Of a stretch of DNA of 7,601 nt, positions 1-6,116 are shown piece after piece. The notes under the pieces are model-generated. The model saw nothing but the letters and a program-made list of their open reading frames with translations. It did no database searches and was not told the DNA's origin. The DNA is from Anaerolineales bacterium. Lineage in GTDB: Bacteria; Chloroflexota; Anaerolineae; Anaerolineales; DRMV01. Every line of letters begins with the position of its first letter. Position 1 is the first letter of the stretch. The position numbers and the translations under genes are program-made. Location of the stretch: positions 1 to 7,601 of the forward strand of contig WFVP01000450.1 of NCBI GenBank assembly GCA_015491595.1. The letters run 5' to 3'.

Positions 1-68
1 GCCAGGAACATCATCCAGGCACCGTGTTCTTGGGGGAGCAGTACGTGCTTGGGAAAAGTGCGCGCCAT
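1..68 (-). CDS. YwiC-like membrane protein, N-terminal fragment (runs off left edge)
   Basis: Reading the minus strand from the ATG at 68-66 gives 22 codons beginning MARTFPKHVLLPQEHGAWMM, with no stop before the edge. The P-[KRQ]-E/Q-H-G-A-W signature directly after a short N-terminus, running into a hydrophobic stretch, is the hallmark I associate with the YwiC-like family of multi-pass membrane proteins of unknown function. The start is well supported: AGGAG lies at 79-75 on the minus strand, six bases before the ATG. The gene is divergent from the large plus-strand array, with about 105 bases between the two starts, so they may share a control region. Only the first tenth or so of the protein is visible, so integrity cannot be judged. 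The family call rests on one short motif. Confidence 0.7.
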   Translation of the reverse strand, partial: MARTFPKHVLLPQEHGAWMMFL

Positions 69-74
69 AAGCCT

Positions 75-79
75 CTCCT
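75..79 (-). promoter_or_regulatory. Ribosome binding site of the YwiC-like gene
   Basis: The plus-strand CTCCT reads AGGAG on the minus strand, six bases upstream of the ATG at 68. It lies inside a longer purine run (AGAGGAGAGG), which fixes the start of this edge gene. Confidence 0.7.
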
Positions 80-112
80 CTGGAGCAACAGGAATATTTT
101 CACAGGTTTCTA

Positions 113-118
113 ATTGTA
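113..118 (-). promoter_or_regulatory. Possible -10 element (TACAAT) for the leftward gene
   Basis: The minus strand reads TACAAT, one mismatch from the TATAAT consensus, in an AT-richer stretch 45 bases upstream of the YwiC-like ATG. This would give a leader of roughly 35-40 bases containing the ribosome binding site. No convincing -35 hexamer lies 16-18 bases upstream, so this is a weak call. Confidence 0.3.
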
Positions 119-145
119 TCGTGCCCGGTTCGGTCTGGTTTTGGG

Positions 146-158
146 TTATACTTATACC
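146..158 (+). promoter_or_regulatory. Possible -10 region for the rightward operon, with tandem TTATAC
   Basis: TTATAC occurs twice back to back (146-151 and 152-157), offering TATACT (147-152) or TATACC (153-158) as a -10 hexamer. It stands in the only AT-rich stretch before the seven-gene array. A weak TTCGGT lies 18 bases before the second copy. If used, transcription would start near 159-166, downstream of the TTG at 114, and favour an ATG at 174 or 183 as the first gene's start. The short direct repeat could instead be a protein-binding site. Low confidence because the -35 is poor. Confidence 0.35.
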
Positions 159-173
159 AATCCAGATGGCGGG

Positions 174-929
174 ATGGAACCCATGTTTCTTGCGGGTCTG
201 ATCGGACTGGCCTTGGTGCTTCTTTTCGGGGGGATGATGGTCTTGGCCCGCTTTGCCTTCCATACGGAAAACCTGTTCGAACGTTTGCGAGGCATTCCCC
301 TCTTTTCGGGTTTGTATGAAGGGCTGGCGTTGACCATGGAGGCGGGGTGGCCCATCCACTACGCTCTGGGTTGGGGTTCCCTGTGGGGCGAGGCGGGGGG
401 CAGCGCCCTGGTCGCTTTACGAGCTTTCCAGGCCATTGGCCAGTTCGCCATGCGGGGAGACCAGCCACCCGACGCCAGCAGCGGCGACGGCCTGGTGTAC
501 ATGCTGGGAAGCAACGTGTTGAACCGGCTGGCTCGCGAGCAGTATACCGCGGAACGCTGGCTGGACCGCATGTACGTGACCGGCTTTCATCCCTGGGGGT
601 ACGCCGCGGGCACCCTGGCCTTTCCCTTGGCCCGGGATACCGAACTGGCCCTCCTGTTGGGGCATTTTGGGGTCGAGGCCGGATGGATGGCTGAGATGGC
701 CCCCCGGGTCTTCGGCGCCACGGATGACCTGGTGGGGCAGGCTGTCCTGTACGCGACGTGCGACGAGGCCCTGGTGGGCGAAGAGGTGCTGGCCGCGGGG
801 GCGTACACCCGGGCCGGTCCGGCCCACGGGGCTTCCCTCTGGGCCCAGGACGTCATGCGCTGGTTGCTCATCCTGGTGCTGTTCTTGGGCGCACCCTTGT
901 ACGTAGTCCTGGTGGGAGGCGGGGGATGA
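174..929 (+). CDS. DUF6754-like membrane protein, first gene of the operon
   Basis: About 251 residues from the ATG at 174. An in-frame TTG at 114 would add 20 residues, but they look non-coding and overlap the likely promoter. An ATG at 183 (after GGATGG) is an equally possible start. A membrane helix spans residues 5-29 and a second sits at the C-terminus (about 229-248), with a mostly soluble 200-residue region between. Two stretches look like the Chloroflexota DUF6754 family from memory: a segment around G-W-P-I-H-Y-A-L-G (58-66), and the C-terminal block DEALVGEEVLAAGAYTR (197-213) before the last helix. The molecular function of DUF6754 is unknown to me. The stop overlaps the next start as ATGA (926-929), which suggests translational coupling and operon membership. 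Family call good, function none. Confidence 0.75.
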   Translation: MEPMFLAGLIGLALVLLFGGMMVLARFAFHTENLFERLRGIPLFSGLYEGLALTMEAGWPIHYALGWGSLWGEAGGSALVALRAFQAIGQFAMRGDQPPDASSGDGLVYMLGSNVLNRLAREQYTAERWLDRMYVTGFHPWGYAAGTLAFPLARDTELALLLGHFGVEAGWMAEMAPRVFGATDDLVGQAVLYATCDEALVGEEVLAAGAYTRAGPAHGASLWAQDVMRWLLILVLFLGAPLYVVLVGGGG

Positions 930-1540
930 GGCGTTCCTTCCCCATCGCGGTGGCCGTCGGCGTGGGGAGCATCGTGCTGCTGACGTGGTTCCTGCCCTTT
1001 CCGGTGCTGGAAGGGCTGCGATGGATGTTCCTGGATTGGTCGGTGCTCCTCACCGGCGTGGCCCTGGTCATGGCCTTCTTCTACTTCCTGCACACCCAGT
1101 GGCGCCTGATTCGTCGGCGGCAGAACGGATGGGGGTATCGCATCCTGGTGGTGCTGGCGGCGACCGGCACCTTTGCCTGGATGATGTTCGACCCCACGCC
1201 GCGGACCGCTTCCTGGATGATGACCTATGTGCTGATTCCGGGAGGCGTGTCCCTGCTGGGCTTGCTGGCCGTGGTGCTGACCTATCGGGGCCTGTGGATG
1301 GTCTTCCAGCGAGGCGGGGGATGGGGATGGCTCTTCTTCCTCACTGTGGGGGTGGTGTTGGCCGTGGACACCTTCCAGGCCACCCAGGGCCCCCTCCCCT
1401 GGACGAGCGAGGTCTCCGGTTGGCTGGAAGGCGTGGTGGTGCGAGCAGGCGTTCGAGGCCTGCTGTTGGGCATGGCCCTGGGTTTCGTGGCCACGGGGTT
1501 GCGGGTGTTGAGCGGCGCGGACCGACCCTTTGAAGAGTGA
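926..1540 (+). CDS. Six-helix membrane protein of unknown function
   Basis: 204 residues. The start is the ATG at 926, which overlaps the stop of the preceding gene; upstream in-frame codons back to 758 lie inside that gene and are not credible protein. Hydrophobic segments fall at about 5-25, 36-56, 72-88, 99-120, 132-148 and 172-192, giving a probable six-pass topology with both ends in the cytoplasm. A basic loop (QWRLIRRRQNG, about 58-68) follows helix 2, consistent with the positive-inside rule. The tail GLRVLSGADRPFEE resembles the ends of hypothetical membrane proteins I associate with DUF6754 neighbourhoods in Chloroflexota. No catalytic motif or transporter signature is visible. Its stop (TGA, 1538-1540) overlaps a possible GTG start of the next gene, so it is probably co-translated with it. 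Gene confident, function unknown. Confidence 0.85.
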   Translation: MRRSFPIAVAVGVGSIVLLTWFLPFPVLEGLRWMFLDWSVLLTGVALVMAFFYFLHTQWRLIRRRQNGWGYRILVVLAATGTFAWMMFDPTPRTASWMMTYVLIPGGVSLLGLLAVVLTYRGLWMVFQRGGGWGWLFFLTVGVVLAVDTFQATQGPLPWTSEVSGWLEGVVVRAGVRGLLLGMALGFVATGLRVLSGADRPFEE

Positions 1541-3723
1541 GTGTGGGAGCCATGAAAGAGTACGTGCGGTGTTCCCGATGCGGGGAGCAGAACCCGGCCT
1601 TTCGCAAGACGTGCGAATGGTGCGGCGCGCGTCTGCCCCATAGCGGGGACGAGTACCTGCCCTCCGGTCCCGAAGAAGAACAGGACATGGACGCGCTGGT
1701 GGAGCCCGAACCCGAAGCCTTCGACACCAGTCGGCTCCTGGAGGACGAATCTTTGCGCCGCTGGTTGAATGAGGTGCTGGGGGAGGAGTTCGTGGACGCG
1801 GGCGCTCCTTCGGACGCCCAGGCGCCTGAGGAGGAAACCGAAGAGGAGCCAGCGGAAGTCCCCCTGGAGACCACCGAGCCCGCGCCCTGGGAGGAAACCG
1901 GGCCTTTGAGTGAGGAATCTCCCCTGCCGGAGGACCTGCAGGAGACCCTGGCTACCCTGGCCGAGCAGGCCGCGGTTGAAGAGGAGGCCGAGGCTCCCGC
2001 ACCGGAGGACGAGGTTCCCCCGTGGTTCGCGGAAGCACCCGAGACCCCGCCGGAGATGGCGGCCGAGACGCAGGACGTTTCCGAACCGGTGTTCCTCGAA
2101 GGGCCGTCGGAAGTGCCTTCCCCTCCCGCACCCTTCCCAGAGGAGGATGCGGGGGAAGAAACCCCTGTTGAGGCGCCCGTTTCCGCGAAGCCCTTTGCGC
2201 AGGAGCCCCTGGACCTGGAACAAGGTCCCCAAGAGGTCGAACTTCCTCCTTGGCTTCTGGAGGAGGTCCCGGAGCCGGAAGCGGAAGAAGCTCTGCTGCC
2301 CGAAGCCGAAGGCCCCCCGGAAGCCGAGGAGCTTCCTCCGTGGTTGACCTCCGAGGAGGAAGAACCCTCCCTGGAGGAAGCCCTCCTGCCCTTTGGGCCG
2401 GAGGAAGAAGAAACCGCGGCGCCGACCCCGCCGATGGAGGACGAGACGCCCACGGTGTCGCCGGAACCCGATGAACAGGCAGAGGTGCCGGTGGAGGAGG
2501 CGGGGGAGGGCGGTCCCATCTTTGGCGAAATGGCCCTGGACGAACAGGAGCTGGCCTCCCTGCTGGACGAGACGGCCTTCAAGGAGGAGGCTGGCGAGGA
2601 AGCCGTGACCGAGGAGCTGGCCCCCGGCGAGCTGCCCGATTGGCTGAGCGCGTTACGGCCGGAAGAAGAAGGCGAACAGGCCGCGCCCCCGGTGGCCGAG
2701 AGCGAGCTGGCCGGTCCCCTGGCGGGCATTCCGGATGTGCTTCCCGTGGAGGCCCGGTTGGCGGACATGGTGCAGAAGGAAGGACGCCTGGTCCTGAAAT
2801 TGCTGGTGCGCAAGGAAGAGCAGCAGTGGGCGCGCTGGCTCCAGCACTGGATTCGGCAGGAAGAGGCCCGGGAGGGAACCGAAGAGGACGTCGTGGTGGC
2901 CCGGCCCATGCCCTACTGGCTGTGGCGGGTGGTGGTGGGGCTGCTCCTGCTGGCCGTGCTGGCCCTGGTCTTGGTCTTCGGGCCGCAGGGTCGGGTCGCC
3001 TCGCCACCCCCTTCCCGAGGGGCCCAGGCGTTCCTGGCGGTGGCTCAGGGGCTTCCCGAGCAGGCGGTCGTGCTCCTGGCGGTGGATTACAACCCGGCCT
3101 GGGCGCCCGAGGTGAACCGCAGCGCGCGCACGGCATTGCGTCTGGTAGAGCCTAAGAACCCCCATTACCTGGTGGTTGCCACCCAGCCTTACGGACTCAT
3201 CCTGGCCCAGGACCTCCTGCAAAGTGTCGGCGTGCCGCCGGAGCGTTACACCCTCCTGGGCTACCTGCCCGGGGACCGTCTGGCGCTGGCCTTGCTGGCC
3301 CGCTGGCCCCGCGCGGCATTCCCGCCCCCGGTTCAGGGGGAAAGCCCCTGGAACCAACCCCATCTGGCCGGATGGACGGGGCTGGAGGGTACGGCCCTGG
3401 TGCTGGTGGTGACCGACCAGGCCACCCGGGCGCGGGATTGGATTGAGCAACTCACCCCGTACCTCGCCGAAGGAACGACCCTGGCCTTTACGGGAAGCCT
3501 GCAAATCGTCCCCGTGCTGGAACCCTATTTCGACACCCAGGTCCAGGGCTGGATTGGGGGCTTGATGGACGCCGCCGCCCTGGCATCGCAGACCCAGACG
3601 GAGATTCCATTGAACTTGTGGACGGCCTGGTGGATGAGCTGGCCGCTGGGCCTGTTCCTGGGCGTGTTCAGCGCGCTGACCCTGGCCGTGGTCAAACGCA
3701 TTCGCCAGGGAGAGGAAGCATGA
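1537..3723 (+). CDS. Zinc-ribbon protein with acidic linker, membrane anchor and extracytoplasmic domain
   Basis: 728 residues from GTG 1537, which overlaps the previous stop as GTGA. ATG 1552, preceded by GGGAG at only two bases, is an alternative that removes five residues. Domains in order: a Cys4 zinc ribbon, CxxC (C12, C15) and CxxC (C26, C29); a Glu/Pro-rich low-complexity linker (about 40-400) with repeated P-P-W-[LF] motifs; an amphipathic stretch (about 403-446); a membrane helix (about 459-481); an alpha/beta-looking domain (about 495-690); a second membrane helix (about 697-718); and a basic tail KRIRQ. The positive-inside rule puts the ribbon and linker in the cytoplasm and the 200-residue domain outside. 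Landmarks of the outer domain are LAVDYNPAW, LGYLPGD, VVTDQ, and an aromatic YFDTQVQGWIGGL segment near its end. From memory the last resembles a conserved hypothetical family in Chloroflexota. It may act as a scaffold linking cytoplasmic partners to the envelope; that is inference. Confidence 0.88.
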   Translation: MSVGAMKEYVRCSRCGEQNPAFRKTCEWCGARLPHSGDEYLPSGPEEEQDMDALVEPEPEAFDTSRLLEDESLRRWLNEVLGEEFVDAGAPSDAQAPEEETEEEPAEVPLETTEPAPWEETGPLSEESPLPEDLQETLATLAEQAAVEEEAEAPAPEDEVPPWFAEAPETPPEMAAETQDVSEPVFLEGPSEVPSPPAPFPEEDAGEETPVEAPVSAKPFAQEPLDLEQGPQEVELPPWLLEEVPEPEAEEALLPEAEGPPEAEELPPWLTSEEEEPSLEEALLPFGPEEEETAAPTPPMEDETPTVSPEPDEQAEVPVEEAGEGGPIFGEMALDEQELASLLDETAFKEEAGEEAVTEELAPGELPDWLSALRPEEEGEQAAPPVAESELAGPLAGIPDVLPVEARLADMVQKEGRLVLKLLVRKEEQQWARWLQHWIRQEEAREGTEEDVVVARPMPYWLWRVVVGLLLLAVLALVLVFGPQGRVASPPPSRGAQAFLAVAQGLPEQAVVLLAVDYNPAWAPEVNRSARTALRLVEPKNPHYLVVATQPYGLILAQDLLQSVGVPPERYTLLGYLPGDRLALALLARWPRAAFPPPVQGESPWNQPHLAGWTGLEGTALVLVVTDQATRARDWIEQLTPYLAEGTTLAFTGSLQIVPVLEPYFDTQVQGWIGGLMDAAALASQTQTEIPLNLWTAWWMSWPLGLFLGVFSALTLAVVKRIRQGEEA
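2017..2646 (+). repeat. Coding repeats: [VL]-P-[PD]-W-[LF] motifs in an acidic linker
   Basis: Within the zinc-ribbon protein a short motif recurs in an otherwise disordered-looking Glu/Pro background: VPPWF (residues 160-164), LPPWL (236-240), LPPWL (266-270) and LPDWL (366-370), each flanked by acidic residues. An EALLP segment also recurs at 251-255 and 281-285, exactly 30 residues apart, matching the 30-residue step between the two LPPWL copies. This points to local tandem duplication of a 90-base unit (roughly 2245-2424) followed by divergence. Similarly spaced aromatic-hydrophobic motifs in disordered linkers often act as docking sites, but no partner is known here. Confidence 0.7.
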
Positions 3724-4370
3724 TGCTGTCCGAACTGCTGGGCCTGGGCGTGGCCCTTTTCCTGACCATGGGCATTCTGAGCTACGTGCTCTTCGGGAAC
3801 CACGAGCTCTTCCGCATCGCTGCAGCGGTGTTCGTGGGCAGCGTGGCCGGTTACCTGGGCGCGGTGGTCCTTCGGTCCTTCCTGATTCCCCGGTTGTGGC
3901 AGGTCACCGGGAGCCCCCAATGGGCTTTGCTCCTCCCCTGGGCCCTGGCCTTGTTGCTGTTGCTGCGCGGCACGCGCCTGCGGGGACTGTCCAACGTCGT
4001 GCTGGCCCTGCTGGTGGGCGTGGCGGGTGCCACCCTCATCGCGGGCGCGGTGCTGGGAACCCTCTTCCCTCAAATCGAGGCCACGTGGCGGGAATGGGCG
4101 GGCTTCACCCTACACCTGTCGTGGGCGCAGGGCTTGGTCAGTTGGGTGCTGGTCATGATGGTGCTCATGGCCTTCTATTTCGGCCGGACCGAGACGTGGC
4201 CCCGGGTGATGCGCTGGGGGATAGGCGTAGGCCAGAAGGTGGGCAAGGCCGTGGTGGTGGTCACCCTGGGGGTGTTGTTCGCCCGAGTGTACCAGGTGGC
4301 CCTTCTGGCCCTGATTGACCGGCTGGCTTTCCTCTGGGATGCCATTCGAACCTTCCTCTTAGGGTGGTAG
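3720..4370 (+). CDS. Six-helix membrane protein of unknown function
   Basis: 216 residues. The ATG at 3720 overlaps the previous stop (ATGA), follows a purine-rich AGGGAGAGGA (3707-3716) and is immediately followed by a second ATG. Hydrophobic segments lie at about 5-23, 33-51, 67-83, 92-115, 138-154 and 176-199, and the sequence ends soon after in a short amphipathic stretch. Basic residues cluster in the loop RGTRLRG (83-89) and around 156-175, so these face the cytoplasm. It is about as long as the other six-helix protein in the operon, but I see no clear sequence repeat between them. No catalytic or transport motif was recognised. The operon places it between the membrane-anchored zinc-ribbon protein and the MutL-like protein, so it is probably a subunit of the same membrane assembly (inference). 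Confidence 0.85.
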   Translation: MMLSELLGLGVALFLTMGILSYVLFGNHELFRIAAAVFVGSVAGYLGAVVLRSFLIPRLWQVTGSPQWALLLPWALALLLLLRGTRLRGLSNVVLALLVGVAGATLIAGAVLGTLFPQIEATWREWAGFTLHLSWAQGLVSWVLVMMVLMAFYFGRTETWPRVMRWGIGVGQKVGKAVVVVTLGVLFARVYQVALLALIDRLAFLWDAIRTFLLGW

Positions 4371-4376
4371 ACGGCC

Positions 4377-6113
4377 ATGGCTTCCGTGGTACAAACCGAA
4401 CGATACCTGGTCATTGACATCGGCCATGTGTTCACCCGGGCCTTCCTGTTCGACGTGGTGGACGGACGCTACCACCTGGTGGGCCAGAGCGCGGTGCTGT
4501 CCACCTGGGAGGCCCCGGTGCGGGATGTGCGCGAAGGGGTGTTGAGCGCGGTGGAAGCCCTGGAGCAAATCGCGGGCCTGCGCTTAATCGAGGAAGGCGA
4601 CATCCTCACCCCCACCCGGGTGACAGGGGAAGGGGTGGACAAGGTGTTCGTGGTGACCTCGGCGGGGCGGCCCCTCCGTATGACCCTCATGGGCATTCTG
4701 GAGACCCTGTCCCTGCGCAGCGCCTTGCGCGCCATCGAGCCCTTTCCGGTGGAGCCCGTGGTGCGCTTTCACATCAACGACGGGCTGACGGAAATCCAGC
4801 GGTTGGAGCATTTGCTCAACGCGGCGCCGGATGTGGTGCTCCTGGTGGGCGGAACCGACCAGGGCGCCCGGCAGGCGTTGTTGGATTACGTGCACATCCT
4901 GGAACTGGCGGCTCCCCTGTTCCCCCGGGGAGGGCGTCCGGTGGTCCTTTACGCCGGCAACGCGGCCCTGGCCAGCCAAGTGCAGGAGACTCTGGGTGGA
5001 CATTACGAAGTCCTCATCGCCCACAATGTGCGCCCGGCCCTGGAACGGGAGTCCCTCTACGGCTTGCGACGCACGTTGCAGTCCCTGTACCGGCAGCATG
5101 TCCTCCGCCAAATCCCCGGTCTGGACGGGTTGCTCAACTCGGCCCACGGGTTCGAACCCGCGCCCCTGGCCTGGCGTCGGATGCTCCACGTGCTGGCGGC
5201 CTACTATCGGGGCCTCGAGGGATACCTGGGCGTGCACATCGGTTCCGGGCTCAGTTTCTTCGTGCGCGGGTCGGAGGAGGAAGTCCACCTGCGCTGTTTC
5301 CCCTACGGCTTGGGGCATGGCTTGAAGCGTTTTTGGGAGGATGTGGACGAGGAGCTGCTTCGCCTGTGGACCCCGGACCTCAAGGACCCCATGGGGGAGG
5401 TCCTGCACAAGATGGCCTACCCGGAATTGGCCCCGGAGACCGAGGCGGAAGCCTGGCTGGAATGGGGGTTGGCCTTCCAGATGGGCCGCAAGATGTTGCT
5501 GAACATGCTCCCCAGCAGCGAACGCCGCGCCTTTCGTCGCCAGGGCCTGCCCACCCATTACCGGATGCTGTTCCTGGGGGGCGCGGTGTGGAGCGCCCTG
5601 ACCCGACCGGAGGCCCTGGTGCTCACCGCGCTGGACCTCTTCCAGCCGGTAGGAGTGGTCACCCTGGTCGCGGACGTGGCGCATCTCGCGGCACCGCTGG
5701 GGATTCTGTCCAAAGTGAACCCCTACGTCACCGTCCACATGCTCCGTTCGGCTCATTTCGTGCCGTTGGCCACGGTGGTGACCCCTTGGGGATACCGCCC
5801 CCGCGGTCGGGACCCCATCGCTCGGGCCCGTTTGCAGTGGGCGCCCCATCAGCAGATGAGCGTGGACCTGCATCCCGGGGAAATCCAGGTCCTTCGCCTG
5901 CCCCCGGGATACCACGGGGACCTGACGGTGGAACCGGTGGGTCCCTTCGACGTGGGCGCGGGTCCGGGCCGCACCCTGCACCAGGAGGTGCGGGGCAGCT
6001 GGCTGGGCGTCGTCCTGGACGGACGCGGACGTCCTCTTCGGTATCCCTCGGACCCAGGACAACACCGGGAAGCGCGGCAGACCTGGTTGCGGGCCCTGAT
6101 GCAGGAGGCGTGA
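4377..6113 (+). CDS. Glutamate-mutase-MutL-like ASKHA-fold protein, degenerate
   Basis: 578 residues from ATG 4377, six bases after the previous stop, with AGGGTGG at 4361-4367 as ribosome binding site. The N-terminal phosphate-1-like motif VIDIGHVFTRAFLFD (12-26) keeps D14, G16 and T20. TSAGRPLRM (94-102) and LVGGTDQG (156-163) correspond to the SSAGGGLRM-like and GGTDGG-like blocks of the MutL family. MLFLGGAVWS (397-406) sits where a late glycine-rich adenosine-side motif is expected. The second phosphate motif, usually D-x-G-G-x-T-T, reads HIGSGLSFF (287-295), so its Asp and Thr are lost. A C-terminal beta-rich domain (about 490-555) with LPPGYHGDLTVEP and FDVGAGPGR blocks recalls that of Chloroflexota MutL homologues. 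Glutamate mutase L is linked to B12-dependent mutases, but none is encoded here, so a mutase role is unlikely. Family membership fairly sure, activity unknown. Confidence 0.8.
   Translation: MASVVQTERYLVIDIGHVFTRAFLFDVVDGRYHLVGQSAVLSTWEAPVRDVREGVLSAVEALEQIAGLRLIEEGDILTPTRVTGEGVDKVFVVTSAGRPLRMTLMGILETLSLRSALRAIEPFPVEPVVRFHINDGLTEIQRLEHLLNAAPDVVLLVGGTDQGARQALLDYVHILELAAPLFPRGGRPVVLYAGNAALASQVQETLGGHYEVLIAHNVRPALERESLYGLRRTLQSLYRQHVLRQIPGLDGLLNSAHGFEPAPLAWRRMLHVLAAYYRGLEGYLGVHIGSGLSFFVRGSEEEVHLRCFPYGLGHGLKRFWEDVDEELLRLWTPDLKDPMGEVLHKMAYPELAPETEAEAWLEWGLAFQMGRKMLLNMLPSSERRAFRRQGLPTHYRMLFLGGAVWSALTRPEALVLTALDLFQPVGVVTLVADVAHLAAPLGILSKVNPYVTVHMLRSAHFVPLATVVTPWGYRPRGRDPIARARLQWAPHQQMSVDLHPGEIQVLRLPPGYHGDLTVEPVGPFDVGAGPGRTLHQEVRGSWLGVVLDGRGRPLRYPSDPGQHREARQTWLRALMQEA
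6104..6108 (+). promoter_or_regulatory. Ribosome binding site GGAGG inside the MutL-like gene end
   Basis: GGAGG lies in the last codons of the MutL-like gene, eight bases before the ATG at 6117. It fixes that start and allows coupled translation across the 3-base gap. Confidence 0.7.
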
Positions 6114-6116
6114 ACC

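Noticed and set aside
114..173. TTG at 114 as start of the DUF6754-like gene
   Set aside because: The extra 20 residues do not look like protein, no ribosome binding site precedes the TTG, and the stretch contains the AT-rich -10-like repeat. ATG 174 or 183 fits better.
758..925. Upstream extension of the second gene to 758
   Set aside because: It would overlap 170 bases of the first gene, and the added residues are Gly/Arg/Pro-rich shadow sequence. The ATG at 926 has the 4-base overlap and begins directly with a membrane helix.
1341..2909. Long minus-strand open frame (522 codons), Ser-rich
   Set aside because: It is antisense to the acidic linker. Glu-rich codons (GAG/GAA) read in the shifted reverse frame give TCC/TCT/AGC-type serine runs, so openness follows from composition. 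No domain is visible, and the sense frame has a clear zinc ribbon and membrane helices.
3618..3719. Upstream extension of the fourth gene to 3618
   Set aside because: It lies inside the coding end of the zinc-ribbon protein and encodes low-complexity shadow residues; ATG 3720 has a ribosome binding site and an overlap start.
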